DNA of 64,000 nt from Miltoncostaea sp963823515 (GCA_963823515.1 CAWGMB010000014.1:62001-126000), one strand, 5' to 3'; numbered from the stretch's first letter, positions 32,672-41,891 are shown. The notes: generated from the letters alone by a model not told the origin. Program-made: numbers and translations.

Positions 32672-33263
32672 CTGGGCCTCCGTGTCCGTGTCCCGGGCAT
32701 CCCTTTTCGGTGAAGGTAGGAGGACGCGCGCCCCCCGCAGCTGGCCCGCGGGATGGTCCGGAGCCCCCCGCACGGCCAGTGCCGGGCCCGTCGGGGTCGT
32801 GGAGCCAGCGCCCTTCGGAGAACCAGCGCTGCATCGTGCGTACGCTCGGGACGGTGGCGGAGTCGGACGCGTGGCGGGCCCGGAGCTCGCGGATCACGAG
32901 TCCGGGTGCCTCGCCCCGGGCGAAGCGCATCTCGGCCTCCGCACGCAGCGCGGGCCACGAGTACGATCCCGGACGAGGTGCGGAGCCGGACGCGGGGGCT
33001 GTGCGGGCGAGGTGGGTCCGCAGCGCACGCCTGCGCGCCGCGCTCATGCACCCGGATGCCTCCCACACGCCTGACAGGCTGGCGACCAGGTCGCGCCCCG
33101 CACGACGCAGCAGGAACTCCGTCGACCGGTGCTCGGCGCAGAGCCAGACGCTGATGCCGAATGGCAGATGAAGCAGGGCGCGCCCCCCGACGCCCGGTCC
33201 CATGCAGATGGCGCAGGGAGGAAGGCGTCCCATCCCCCGGGCCTTGTAGAGGGAGCGCGCCAT
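32668..33263 (-). CDS. Cys-rich protein with HTH-like end; frame lacks a stop at its expected end
   Basis: From the ATG at 33263 the frame encodes MARSLYKARGMGRLPPCAICMG, with a CxxC, then LHLPFGISVWLCAEHRS, with a C-x2-H pair that could bind zinc. A helical part follows (ELRARHASDSATVPSVRTMQRWFSEGRWL), resembling a helix-turn-helix. After that the frame stays open for hundreds of codons across the prepilin and thiY genes, which is implausible. A change of -1 frame would instead stop at 32668, overlapping the prepilin ATG. Two identical G-GGG-GGC heptamers lie in the zero frame near 32764 and 32731. I do not recognise a named family. Confidence 0.5.
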
Positions 33264-33342
33264 GAGTCGATCATGGTGGCCGGCGCGGAACGCTTCAGCA
33301 TCCGGATGACCGGCGAGTGGGTCGGCTCCGCTCCGTCGGGCG

Positions 33343-33378
33343 CGCCGATCGGCGGATCCCCCGTGCGCCAATTGGCGC
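33343..33378. repeat. CAATTG palindrome pair (copy 3)
   Basis: The palindrome GCGCCAATTGGCGC (33365-33378) is preceded by a diverged relative GCGCCGATCGGCG (33343-33355). The pair lies a few bases past the ftsH stop, in the gap before the Cys-rich gene. Confidence 0.75.
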
Positions 33379-33385
33379 GACCCCC

Positions 33386-35218
33386 TCAGAGCGCGGGCGT
33401 CACCTCTCCCAAGGGGTGGAGCCTCCGCGAGGCCGGTCGCGGCCCGAAGAGGGTCGCCAGATCGCCCCGCTCCAGCGCCTCGGCTTCGATCAGGCGCTTC
33501 GCCCCTTCGTGCAGGAGTCCGAGGTGCTCCGCGAGCACGCCCGTCGCGGTGCGGAAGGCCTCCTCCACGAGGGTGTGGGCGGCGGCCTCGGCGCGCTCGG
33601 AGGCCTCCGCCCCCTGCGTCCCCGGCAGCCCCGAGGTCAGGCTCTGGGCCGTCGTGCTCGCGCCCATTCCCATCTCGCCGACCATGCGGCGGGCAAGGGT
33701 GGACGCCCGGATCAGATCGTCGGCCGCCCCGCTCGTGAACTCGCCGAAGACCAGCTCCTCCGCCGCGCGGCCCGCCATGATCATCGCCATGCGCTCGACG
33801 CACTCCTGCCGGGTGGCCAGGAACTTGTCCTCGGAGGGAAGGGCGATCGTAACGCCGAGGGCCTGCCCCTGCGGGATCACCGTGACCCGCTCGACGGGGT
33901 CGCACAGCGGCGACATGTGCCCCACGAGTGCGTGCCCCATCTCGTGGTAGGCGACCAGCAGCCGCTCGTCCTCCGAGAGGAGCCGGCCGCGGCGCTCCGG
34001 ACCGGCCGCCAGGCGCATCAGGGCCCGGCGGAAGTGCGGGATCGAGAGGGCGTCGTTGCCGGCCCGGGCCGCCTCGAACGAGGCCTCGTTGCACAGGGCC
34101 GCCAGGTCGGCCCCCGCCATGCCGACGGTGAACGCCGCGATCGCCCGGGCGTCGGTCCCTGATGTCAGCGGCCTGCCGCGCAGGTGCACGTCGAGGATCT
34201 CGCGGCGCGCGTCGCGCCCCGGCAGGCCGACGGCGATCTTCCTGTCGAATCGCCCCGAGCGCACGAGGGCCGGATCGAGATCGTCCAACCGGTTCGTCGA
34301 GGCCAGCACCACCACCGGCTTGCTCGGGTGCGTCGCGAAGCCGTCCATCTCGGACAGGAGCTGGTCGAGGGTCTGCTCGCGCTCGCCGGAGGATGCGTGG
34401 CCCGTGCGGCGCCCGCCGACCGCGTCGATCTCATCGATGTAGACGACCGACGGCGCCGCCTTGCGGGCGGCGGCGAACAGGGCGCGCACCCGCTTGGAGC
34501 CGAGTCCCCCGTAGACCTCGACGAACTCCGAGCCCGACGCGCTGAAGAACGGCACGCCCGCCTCCCCGGCGACGGCGCGCGCAAGGAGCGTCTTCCCGGT
34601 TCCCGGGGGCCCGTGGAGGATGATCCCGCGCGGCAGGGTGGCGCCGACACGGTCGAATCGCGCGGGGTTGCGGAGCACCTCCGCGATCTCGGCGACCTCG
34701 TCGCGGATCTCGTCGATCCCGGCGACATCGCCGAACCCGGAGCGGGAGCGCACCGGGCGGACGGTGTGCTTGAACCGCGCGCCACCGGCGACCCTCAGCG
34801 CGAGGGCCGAGACGATGACCAGGCCGGCGAGCAGGATGAGCGGTCCCCAGGTCTGAGCGAGGTACTCGAGATTCAGCCCGCCACCCGAGCCCCCCCCGAC
34901 CTCCTCGGCGGGCGGGGCCGGCTGGATGACGCGCAGCGGCACGCCGCCCTTCTGGGCGGCGTCGATGACCCTCTCGGTGAGGCCGGTGGGCAGGGGCGTC
35001 GAGCGGTCGCGGCCATCGATCCGGACGACCAGGTTCTGGGCGCCGATCACACCCGTCAGGCGTGCGGAATCCACCGTCCCGTCCTCGATCAGGGTCAGCG
35101 CGCGAGAGAGCGCGATCTCTCCGGGCTTCTCGGCCGCGACGACCGGCGCCGCGACGGCCAGCGACGCCGACACCGCGAGACCGGCCGAGATCACCCGCAT
35201 CCATCTGCGTCTCTTCAC
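33386..35218 (-). CDS. ftsH: ATP-dependent zinc metalloprotease FtsH
   Basis: A 610-residue protein. An N-terminal membrane or signal segment covers about 8-29, a periplasmic-type domain about 30-115, and a second membrane helix about 126-143. The AAA domain has Walker A GPPGTGKT (203-210), Walker B VVYIDEIDAVGG and second-region-of-homology STNRLDDLDPALVRSGRFDR. The protease site is HEMGH (425-429). The C-terminus is short. FtsH degrades membrane and some soluble proteins. The GTG start fits. The first hydrophobic segment looks cleavable (VAAPVVAAE), unusual for FtsH. Confidence 0.93.
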   Translation of the reverse strand: MKRRRWMRVISAGLAVSASLAVAAPVVAAEKPGEIALSRALTLIEDGTVDSARLTGVIGAQNLVVRIDGRDRSTPLPTGLTERVIDAAQKGGVPLRVIQPAPPAEEVGGGSGGGLNLEYLAQTWGPLILLAGLVIVSALALRVAGGARFKHTVRPVRSRSGFGDVAGIDEIRDEVAEIAEVLRNPARFDRVGATLPRGIILHGPPGTGKTLLARAVAGEAGVPFFSASGSEFVEVYGGLGSKRVRALFAAARKAAPSVVYIDEIDAVGGRRTGHASSGEREQTLDQLLSEMDGFATHPSKPVVVLASTNRLDDLDPALVRSGRFDRKIAVGLPGRDARREILDVHLRGRPLTSGTDARAIAAFTVGMAGADLAALCNEASFEAARAGNDALSIPHFRRALMRLAAGPERRGRLLSEDERLLVAYHEMGHALVGHMSPLCDPVERVTVIPQGQALGVTIALPSEDKFLATRQECVERMAMIMAGRAAEELVFGEFTSGAADDLIRASTLARRMVGEMGMGASTTAQSLTSGLPGTQGAEASERAEAAAHTLVEEAFRTATGVLAEHLGLLHEGAKRLIEAEALERGDLATLFGPRPASRRLHPLGEVTPAL

Positions 35219-35340
35219 ACCGCGCTCCCTTCGGATCCGTCCGTGGCATGGAGCAAAGCGCGGTCGACCCCGCGCGAGAACATCCGAACGGACGGCCTGG
35301 ACCGCCCCCCGATCGGGGGGAGGTCACTACGATCGAGTCC

Positions 35341-35685
35341 GTGAGCATCGGCCGAGACGAATTCGAGGACCTCGTGACCGAGGCCATGGACGCGATACCC
35401 GAGCCCTTCGCCACCGCCCTGGACGAGGTGGCCGTCGTCGTCGAGGAGCATGGCCCGCCGGGGATGCGTCCGCTGTACGGGCTCTACATCGGGGTGCCGC
35501 TCACTGCGGGCGGCCTGCCCTCGGGGGTCCTGCCGGCCCGCATCGCCGTCTACATGCACCCCTTGGTCGACCACTACCCCGAGCGGGCCGACATGGTGGA
35601 GCAGGTCAGGGTGACCGTCCTCCACGAGCTCGGTCACCACCTCGGCTTCGACGAGGACCAGCTGGAGGAGCTCGGATATGCCTGA
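35341..35685 (+). CDS. small zincin-type metallopeptidase family protein
   Basis: A 114-residue protein. VTEAMDAIPEPFATALDEVAVVVEE starts it, LYGLYIGVPLT follows, and the C-terminal helix reads VTVLHELGHHLGFDEDQLEELGY. HExxH plus the downstream His/Asp is the site of the small Zincin_1 family found in many actinobacteria. Its substrates are unknown. The GTG start is the first in-frame codon of the conserved part. The gene overlaps the following nitroreductase gene by eight bases. Confidence 0.88.
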   Translation: MSIGRDEFEDLVTEAMDAIPEPFATALDEVAVVVEEHGPPGMRPLYGLYIGVPLTAGGLPSGVLPARIAVYMHPLVDHYPERADMVEQVRVTVLHELGHHLGFDEDQLEELGYA

Positions 35686-36247
35686 CGCCGTCCTCGCGGC
35701 GATCCACGGCCGCCGCAGCATCGGCCGCGTGAGCCGAGAGCCCGTCGCACGAGAGACCGTGGAGGAGCTGCTCGACGCCGCCGTCGCCGCCCCGAACCAC
35801 AAGGAGACGGGTCCCTGGCGGTTCGTCGTGCTGGCCGGCGACGCGCGGCGGGCGGTGGGCGAGGCTCACGCCCGCGCGGTCGCCCGGACGCGCGAGGGCC
35901 TGACCCCCGAGGGGCGCGCCAAGGAGGCGGCGCTCCTCGAGCGGGCGCCGGTGGTCATCGCGTGCTGTGTTATCCCTGGCGAGGAACCGGTCCGGGCGCG
36001 CGAGGACCGCGACGCCGTCGCGGCGGCGATCCAGAACCTCCTGCTCGCCGCCCACGGCCGAGGCCTGGGCGCAATCTGGCGCACCGGGACGATGGCCGAC
36101 GAACGCGAGGTCAGCGACGAACTGGGGCTCGGCGAGCGCTGCGTCGTCGTGGGACTCGTCTACCTGGGCCACCCGCTGGAGGCTCCGCCTCCGCGCCCGG
36201 CGCCGCGACCCGGTGCCGCCCCCGTCACGGAGTGGCGCGGCTGGTAG
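35678..36247 (+). CDS. nitroreductase-family FMN oxidoreductase
   Basis: A 189-residue nitroreductase-like protein: AIHGRRSIGRVSREPV at the start binds FMN phosphate, AAPNHKETGPWRFVVLAG follows, and the C-terminal half has AAAIQNLLLAAHGRGLGAIWRTG and EVSDELGLGERCVVVGLVYLGHP. It probably reduces quinones or nitro groups with NAD(P)H. The stop is a few bases before a 40-bp palindrome shared with the convergent npdG gene. Confidence 0.88.
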   Translation: MPDAVLAAIHGRRSIGRVSREPVARETVEELLDAAVAAPNHKETGPWRFVVLAGDARRAVGEAHARAVARTREGLTPEGRAKEAALLERAPVVIACCVIPGEEPVRAREDRDAVAAAIQNLLLAAHGRGLGAIWRTGTMADEREVSDELGLGERCVVVGLVYLGHPLEAPPPRPAPRPGAAPVTEWRGW

Positions 36248-36258
36248 GCGCCGAATGA

Positions 36259-36298
36259 CGCATGGGGTGGTGCGTCAATTGACGCACCACCCCATGCG
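36259..36298. terminator. 40-bp perfect palindrome between convergent genes (repeat copy 4)
   Basis: Every base from 36259 to 36278 is complementary to 36298-36279, with the centre at CAATTG, so it can form a hairpin of up to 20 base pairs with almost no loop. It lies between the nitroreductase gene and npdG. The central TGCGTCAATTGACGCA is the family palindrome, with an added GGGGTGG arm on each side. Confidence 0.8.
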
Positions 36299-36303
36299 GC
36301 CAC

Positions 36304-36981
36304 TCAGGCGGGGCGCTCCGGAGCGTTCTCGAGGCCGGAGATCGAGAGGCTGGCCTCTCCCCCGTAGCGCTTGTTGAGGTTGATGATGATCGCCGTCATG
36401 CCCTCGAGGATGAGGGCGTTGGCGAGCGGGCCGGCGTCGAGCGCCCGCGTGCCCGGGATCGCCGCGGTGAGGGCGATCACCTTCTCACGCGCCTCCTTGC
36501 TCTTGCCGCAGACGAGAACGTCGGCGCCGAGGCTGTGCTGCGCCTGCAGGCCGGCCGCCGGGAGGTTGTTGAAGGCCACCACGACCTTGGCCTCGGGCGC
36601 GAGGTCCTGGATCCGGTGGGCGCAGGACGCGGCGCCGAGGGCCTCTCCCTGCTCGGCGATCGCGCCGCTCTTGCCGAACTTCAGCGCGTTGACGACCGAG
36701 ATCACGACCTTGCCCGCGACGGCCTCGGCCATCGGCGGAATCGTGCTCTCGATGCCCTCCCAGGGGATCGAGACGATCGCCAGCTCGGCCTCCTGCGCCG
36801 CGGCGACGTTCTCGCGTGGCGTGAAGGTGCCGGAGGGCAACGCCTCGGCGAGGGTGGCGGCGGCCTGGTCGGCGCGCTCCTGGCTGCGTGAGCCCACGAT
36901 GATCTCGTGGCCTGCGGCCGCGAAGTTGATGGCCAGGCCACGACCGAGGTCGCCGGTCCCGCCGAAGATCGCGATCTTCAT
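36304..36981 (-). CDS. npdG: NADPH-dependent F420 reductase
   Basis: A 225-residue protein. KIAIFGGTGDLGRGLAINFAAAGHEIIVGSRS is the NADP-binding start, VVISVVNALKF follows, and AFNNLPAAGLQ and GTRALDAGPLANALILEGMTAIIINLNKRYG are family segments. It exchanges hydride between NADPH and deazaflavin F420, which implies F420 use in this organism. The ATG at 36981 fits the family start; an ATG at 36993 is an alternative. It overlaps folD by a few bases and is probably in the pcrA-folD transcript. Confidence 0.92.
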   Translation of the reverse strand: MKIAIFGGTGDLGRGLAINFAAAGHEIIVGSRSQERADQAAATLAEALPSGTFTPRENVAAAQEAELAIVSIPWEGIESTIPPMAEAVAGKVVISVVNALKFGKSGAIAEQGEALGAASCAHRIQDLAPEAKVVVAFNNLPAAGLQAQHSLGADVLVCGKSKEAREKVIALTAAIPGTRALDAGPLANALILEGMTAIIINLNKRYGGEASLSISGLENAPERPA

Positions 36982-36985
36982 ATGG

Positions 36986-37861
36986 TCACTCATCTCCCGT
37001 CGTGATGTCATCGCCGGCCCGTCGTCGAGCGGCGTCGAGCGTGTTCTTCAAAAGGTACGCGATGGTCATGGGCCCGACTCCGCCTGGGACCGGGGTGATC
37101 CACCCGGCGACCTCCGCCGCCTCAGCAGTCGCGACGTCGCCGCGCAACCCCGCATCGGTGCGGTTGATCCCGACGTCCACCACCGCCGCCCCCGGCTTGA
37201 TCCAGTCGCCCCGGATCATCTCCGGGCGCCCGACCGCCGCCACGAGGATATCCGCCGAACGGCACAGTGCGGGGAGATCCCTCGTGCGCGAGTGCGCCAC
37301 CGTGACCGTCGCGCTGCGAGCGATCAGCAGGAGCGCCATGGGCTTGCCGACGATCAGGCTCCGGCCGACCACCACGGCGGTCGCGCCCTCCAGGGGCACG
37401 CCTGCGCGGTCGAGCACCCACATCACGCCGGCAGGCGTGCACGGAACCGCGCCCGGCTCGCCGCGCACCAGGCGCCCGAGGTTGACCGGCGCGAAGCCGT
37501 CGACATCCTTGAGCGGGTCGATCCGGTTGGCGATCAGGACCTCGGAGAGCTGGTCCGGCACCGGTAGCTGAACGAGCATGCCGTCGATCGCGTCGTCGGC
37601 GTTGAGCTCGTCGATGACGGCGTCCAGCTCGGCCTGCGTCGTCTCGACCGGCAGCACGATGCGCCGCGAGATCATCCCCGCCTCCTCGGCGGCCCGCGCC
37701 TTGCCCGCCTGGTACAGCTCCGAGGCCGGGTCGTCACCGACCTGGATGCCGACGAGACCGGGAGAGCGGCCGTGCCGGTCGCGGAAGGCGGCGACGTGCA
37801 CCGCCACCTCCGACCGCAGCGCGGCCGCTTCGGCCTTGCCGTCGATGACGATCGCGGCCAT
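36986..37861 (-). CDS. folD: bifunctional methylene-THF dehydrogenase / methenyl-THF cyclohydrolase
   Basis: A 291-residue FolD: PGLVGIQVGDDPASELYQAGKARAAEEAG near the start (with the catalytic Lys in YQAGKAR, where the family usually has YVxxKxK), then GMLVQLPVPDQL, DPLKDVDGFAPVNLGRL and CTPAGVMWVL. VVVGRSLIVGKPMALLL is the NADP site and TPVPGGVGPMTIAYLL the family end. It makes methenyl- and formyl-tetrahydrofolate. Its ATG shares one base with the pcrA stop (TGATG). Confidence 0.95.
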   Translation of the reverse strand: MAAIVIDGKAEAAALRSEVAVHVAAFRDRHGRSPGLVGIQVGDDPASELYQAGKARAAEEAGMISRRIVLPVETTQAELDAVIDELNADDAIDGMLVQLPVPDQLSEVLIANRIDPLKDVDGFAPVNLGRLVRGEPGAVPCTPAGVMWVLDRAGVPLEGATAVVVGRSLIVGKPMALLLIARSATVTVAHSRTRDLPALCRSADILVAAVGRPEMIRGDWIKPGAAVVDVGINRTDAGLRGDVATAEAAEVAGWITPVPGGVGPMTIAYLLKNTLDAARRRAGDDITTGDE

Positions 37862-40002
37862 CAGCCCACCTTCCTCATCGGCGCGGCACCCGCCATCAGC
37901 CGCCGCTCGGCCCCGTCTTGCGCGAAACGCACCTTCACCAGATCTCCTCCACCCTCGATCGCCGTGACAACACCCTCGCCGAACGTCGCGTGCAGCACCG
38001 AGTCGCCGGTCGCCAGCGACGAGCCCCGCGCCGCCGGTGCCGCCGCCGAGGCGAACGACGCGCGCGGCCGGCGCCCGCCGGGCGGGCCCGCGATCGCTTC
38101 GAGCGGAATCTCCCCCAGGAAGCGCGAGGGTAGCCGGTAGTCGCGCCCGCCGTGCATCGCGCGGCTCTCCGCGTGGGTCAGCGTGAGGTGCCGCCGCGCG
38201 CGCGTGAGGCCGACGTAGAAGAGGCGCCGCTCCTCCTCCAGCGTCTCGGGCGTATCGGAGCGCGAGTGGGGGAAGAGGCCCTCCTCCAGGCCCGTGATGA
38301 CGACGGTGTCGAACTCCAGGCCCTTGGCGTTGTGGATCGTCATCAGCGTGACCGCGCCCTCGGACTCGTCGAGGGTGTCCGCGTCGGCCTGCAGGGCGAT
38401 GCCCTCGAGGAAGCCGGCGAGGGTCGGTTCCTCCTCCGTGTGGTCGTACTCGGCCGCGACACGCGCCATCTCATCGAGGTTCTCGATCCGGCCCTGGGCC
38501 TCGAAGGTGCCCTCGCGCTCCAGCGACTCGCGGAGCCCGGAGCGGTCGAGGACCTCCTCGAGGATCCGGTCGAGCGGAGCGCCCGCCGCCACCCGCTGAC
38601 GGATGTCGGCGACCAGGGCGCCACTCGCGGCGACGGTCGTCCGCTGCGCCGGCGAGAGGCCTGCGACCTCGTCGGGGCGTAGCAGGGAATCGGCGATCGG
38701 CAGGTCGAAGGCCCGTGCGAAGGCCTCGAGCTTGGCGAGGCAGCCGGGTCCGAGCCCGCGCTTGGGCGCGCCGAGCATGCGGGCGAGGCTGACGCCGTCG
38801 GCCGGATTGGCCACCACCCGCAGGTAGGCGAGCAGGTCGCGCACCTCGGCGCGCTCGTAGAAGCGGGGACCGCCGACCACCTGGTAGCTCACCCCGCGGC
38901 GCACGAGTTGATCCTCGATCGCGCGGCTCTGTGCATTGGTCCGGTAGAAGACCGCGAACTCCGAGAGGCTGCCGCCGCGGGCCAGGGCGGAGTCGATCTG
39001 GGCCGCGACCAAGCGGGCCTCCTCGTGCTCGTCGCGGCAGGAGGCGACCGTGATCGGCTCGCCGTCGCCGAGGTCGGTCCACAGTCGCTTGGGGTGACGG
39101 TGCGGGTTGCGCTCCACCACGGCGTTCGCCGCCCGCAGGATCGTGCCGGTGGAGCGGTAGTTCTGCTCCAGCGAGACGACGTGCGCGTTGGGGTAGTCCC
39201 GCTCGAAGTCGAGGATGTTGCGCACGTCGGCGCCGCGCCAGGAGTAGATCCCCTGGTCGTCGTCGCCCACCGCCACCACGTTGCGCTGGGGCTCGGCGAG
39301 CGCCCGCACCAGGCGGTACTGGGCGTGGTTGGTGTCCTGGTACTCGTCCACCAGGACATGCTGGAAGCGCGACTGCCAGCGGTGGCGCACCGCCTCGTTG
39401 GCCTCCATCAGCTGCGCGGTGACCATCAGGAGATCGTCGAAGTCCATCGCGCCGTTCTGGCGCAACGCCTCCGCGTAGCGCCGATAGACGCGGGCGAGGA
39501 TCTCGTCGTTGAACGAGCCCGACATCGCGGCCATCTCCTCGGGCCCCTGCAGCAGGCTCTTCGCATCCGATATGCGGGCCTGCACGGCGCGCGGTGCGAC
39601 CCGCTTGGGGTCGATCTCCTCCTCCACCAGGCAGCGGCGTATCAGGCGCAGTTGATCGTCGCCGTCGTAGATCGAGAAGTCGCGGGCGTAGCCTGCCTCC
39701 GGCGCCTCGCGCCGCAGGATGCGCACGCAGGCCGAGTGGAACGTGGAGGCCCAGATGGCACGGGCCCGCGGGCCCACGAGGCGGCCGATGCGGTCGCGCA
39801 TCTCCCCCGCGGCCTTGTTGGTGAAGGTGATCGCGAGGACGGCCTCCGGCGCTACGCCGACGTCGCCGATCAGGCGGGCCACCCGGTGGGTCAGGACGCG
39901 GGTCTTGCCGCTGCCGGCTCCCGCCAGGACGAGGAGCGGCCCGTCCCCGTGGAGGACGGCCTCGCGCTGGGGTGGATTGAGGCCGTCGAGCAGGTTGGGC
40001 AC
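37861..40002 (-). CDS. pcrA: UvrD/PcrA-type DNA helicase
   Basis: A 713-residue superfamily-1 helicase. Motif I is AGAGSGKTRVL, Ia ITFTNKAAGEM, II VDEYQDTN, III VGDDDQGIYSWRGA, IV YRTN, V TIHNAKGLEFD and VI YVGLTRARRHL. The C-terminus has a short beta domain (ATGDSVLHATFGEGVVTAI) typical of PcrA in actinobacteria and firmicutes. It unwinds DNA in repair and removes RecA or stalled polymerase. The GTG start gives MPNLLDGLNPPQREAV. Confidence 0.95.
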   Translation of the reverse strand: MPNLLDGLNPPQREAVLHGDGPLLVLAGAGSGKTRVLTHRVARLIGDVGVAPEAVLAITFTNKAAGEMRDRIGRLVGPRARAIWASTFHSACVRILRREAPEAGYARDFSIYDGDDQLRLIRRCLVEEEIDPKRVAPRAVQARISDAKSLLQGPEEMAAMSGSFNDEILARVYRRYAEALRQNGAMDFDDLLMVTAQLMEANEAVRHRWQSRFQHVLVDEYQDTNHAQYRLVRALAEPQRNVVAVGDDDQGIYSWRGADVRNILDFERDYPNAHVVSLEQNYRSTGTILRAANAVVERNPHRHPKRLWTDLGDGEPITVASCRDEHEEARLVAAQIDSALARGGSLSEFAVFYRTNAQSRAIEDQLVRRGVSYQVVGGPRFYERAEVRDLLAYLRVVANPADGVSLARMLGAPKRGLGPGCLAKLEAFARAFDLPIADSLLRPDEVAGLSPAQRTTVAASGALVADIRQRVAAGAPLDRILEEVLDRSGLRESLEREGTFEAQGRIENLDEMARVAAEYDHTEEEPTLAGFLEGIALQADADTLDESEGAVTLMTIHNAKGLEFDTVVITGLEEGLFPHSRSDTPETLEEERRLFYVGLTRARRHLTLTHAESRAMHGGRDYRLPSRFLGEIPLEAIAGPPGGRRPRASFASAAAPAARGSSLATGDSVLHATFGEGVVTAIEGGGDLVKVRFAQDGAERRLMAGAAPMRKVG

Positions 40003-40054
40003 CGTCGGATCCTATCCGAGGTGTCCGACACCCCCACGGGGGAAGATCTACGGC

Positions 40055-40862
40055 GTGAGCTCCCCCGACATCTCGCCCGCCCCGAGAGACGCGCGCCTGC
40101 TGGAGGGCCGCAACGCGCTCGTCACGGGGGCCACGTCGGGCATCGGCGGAGCCGTTGCGCCCCAGCTGGCGGCCAATGGGGCGGGCGTGGCGATCGGCTT
40201 CCGGTCGGACCCGGAGCCGGCCGGGGGGATGTCGGCGCGGATCGCGTCGGAGGACGGGCGGGCCACGCCGGTGGGCATCGACGTGGGGCATGAGGACGCG
40301 GTCGTGCGGGATGTTCGCCCAGGCCGAGGCTGCGCTCGGAGCGATCGACCTCGTCGTGTGCAACGCGGGCGTCGAGGTGGCCGTGGACCCGATCGACATG
40401 CCGCTCGACGACCGGCGCGCGGTGCTCGACACGAACCTCACGGGGCTCTCCTCTGGGCCCGCGAGGTGGCGCGGGCGATGAGCCGGCACAGGCGCGGAGG
40501 GGCGATCTTCGCCGTCACCAGCGTCCACGACCGCATTCCGTGGCCGGGGCTCTCGCGCCACAGCGCGGTCGAAGGGCGGCCAGAGGCTTTCGTCGAGTCG
40601 ATCGTGAAGGAGCTGGCGCCCCACGGCATCCGTGGCAGCGCCGTCGCGCCCGGAGCCATCGCGACACCGATCAACGAGGAGATGCTCGAGGATCCGCAGG
40701 CACGGGCCGCTGTTGAGCGGCGGATCGCCATGGAGAGGATGGGGCGGCCGAGGAGATCGCCCGGGCGGTGGCCTGGCTCGCCTCGGGGCAGGCCTCGTAC
40801 ATCAGCGGCGCCACCCTCGTCGTCGACGCGGCATGGTCCTCTACCCGCCCGATTCCGGGTGA
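40055..40862 (+). pseudogene. short-chain dehydrogenase (glucose dehydrogenase-like) pseudogene
   Basis: The SDR protein can be followed only by switching frame four times, near 40311, 40447, 40742 and 40833. The pieces read LLEGRNALVTGATSGIGGAVA (NAD motif), IDLVVCNAGVEV, GAIFAVTSVHDRIPWPG, APHGIRGSAVAPGAIATPI and a closing GATLVVD...GMVLYP. The catalytic YxxxK is HSAVE here, so both Tyr and Lys are lost. Several independent shifts plus lost residues argue for true decay rather than sequencing error. It diverges from the pcrA start. Confidence 0.85.
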
Positions 40863-40896
40863 CGCGGCCGGCCGCCAGGGCCCCTGTGGGGTGATC

Positions 40897-40933
40897 GCGC
40901 CAATCGGCGTCAACGCGTGCGCCAATTGACGCA
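40897..40933. repeat. CAATTG palindrome pair (copy 5)
   Basis: GCGCCAATCGGCG begins at 40897 and TGCGCCAATTGACGCA covers 40918-40933; GCGTCAA and TTGACGC inside can pair. The pair lies between the SDR pseudogene and the convergent cysE gene. Confidence 0.75.
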
Positions 40934-40973
40934 TCGCCGCCCAGCGGCGCACCCGCCGTGCCCCGAACCGGTG

Positions 40974-41762
40974 CTAGATGCCCGCGCCGGGGTTGAGGCC
41001 GAGGATCGAGGAGATCTCCTCCTGCGCCGACGGAAGGCAGTCCTCGTCGCCCTCGGGACGGGGCGTGAGCGGGCGCCCGGCGCGCATGTCGGCGATGTCG
41101 CGCTCCAGTTCGCTCACCCGGCGAACGAGGCAGGCCATGGCCTCGGCAACGGGGTCGGGCAGGCGGGTGTGGTCGATGTCCGGGTGGTGGAGGTCCCGGG
41201 GGACCTTCTGGCCGTCCACGATGACCGCGCGGCCGGGGTTGCCGACCACCGTCGAGTTCGGGGGGACGTCCCTGATGACGATCGAACCGGCGCCGACCTT
41301 GGCCCCCTCGCCGATGACCACCGGCCCGAGCACGCTTGCGCCCGTGCCGACGATCACCCCGTCCTGCACGGTCGGGTGGCGCTTGCCGACGTCCTTGCCG
41401 GTGCCCCCGAGGGTGACGCCTTGGTAGAGGGTCACGTCCTCCCCGATCTCGGTCGTCTCCCCGATCACGACCCCCATGCCGTGGTCGATGAAGAACCCGG
41501 GCCCGATGCGCGCTCCCGGGTGGATCTCGATGCCCGTCAGGAAGCGGGAGGTCTGGCTCACGAGCCGCGCAGGCAGGTGGAGGCCGCCGAGGTGCATGGC
41601 GTGGGCGGCACGATGCATCCAGACCGCGTGAAGGCCCGGGTAGCAGAGCAGGATCTCCGTAAGCGAGGTGGCGGCCGGGTCACGCTCCCGGGCGACGTCG
41701 ACGTCGCGCTGGAACGCTCGCTTAGCGCCGCCAAGCCGCGCGAGCAGCGAGCGCCGTGGCAT
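40974..41762 (-). CDS. cysE: serine O-acetyltransferase
   Basis: A 262-residue CysE. A helical N-terminal part (DVDVARERDPAATSLTEILLCYPGLHAVWMHRAAHAMH) is followed by a left-handed beta helix: IEIHPGARIGPGFFIDHGMGVVIGETTEIGEDVTLYQGVTLGG with the active-site His, then RHPTVQDGVIVGTGASVLGPVVIGE. It makes O-acetylserine, the substrate of CysK encoded 1.8 kb away. The C-terminal tail is long. It may carry the CysK-docking end, as the last residue is Ile (PGAGI). Confidence 0.93.
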   Translation of the reverse strand: MPRRSLLARLGGAKRAFQRDVDVARERDPAATSLTEILLCYPGLHAVWMHRAAHAMHLGGLHLPARLVSQTSRFLTGIEIHPGARIGPGFFIDHGMGVVIGETTEIGEDVTLYQGVTLGGTGKDVGKRHPTVQDGVIVGTGASVLGPVVIGEGAKVGAGSIVIRDVPPNSTVVGNPGRAVIVDGQKVPRDLHHPDIDHTRLPDPVAEAMACLVRRVSELERDIADMRAGRPLTPRPEGDEDCLPSAQEEISSILGLNPGAGI

Positions 41763-41891
41763 GCCGGTTAGTATAGGCGCCCCCTGCGAGGAGAGCCCCG
41801 CTGACGCGCACGATCATCACGTTTCCGCTGCACGGGGAGCCCATCCCCCCGGCGGTTCGCGTCGCTCGGGGTCTCGTTCGGTGGTGGCGTC

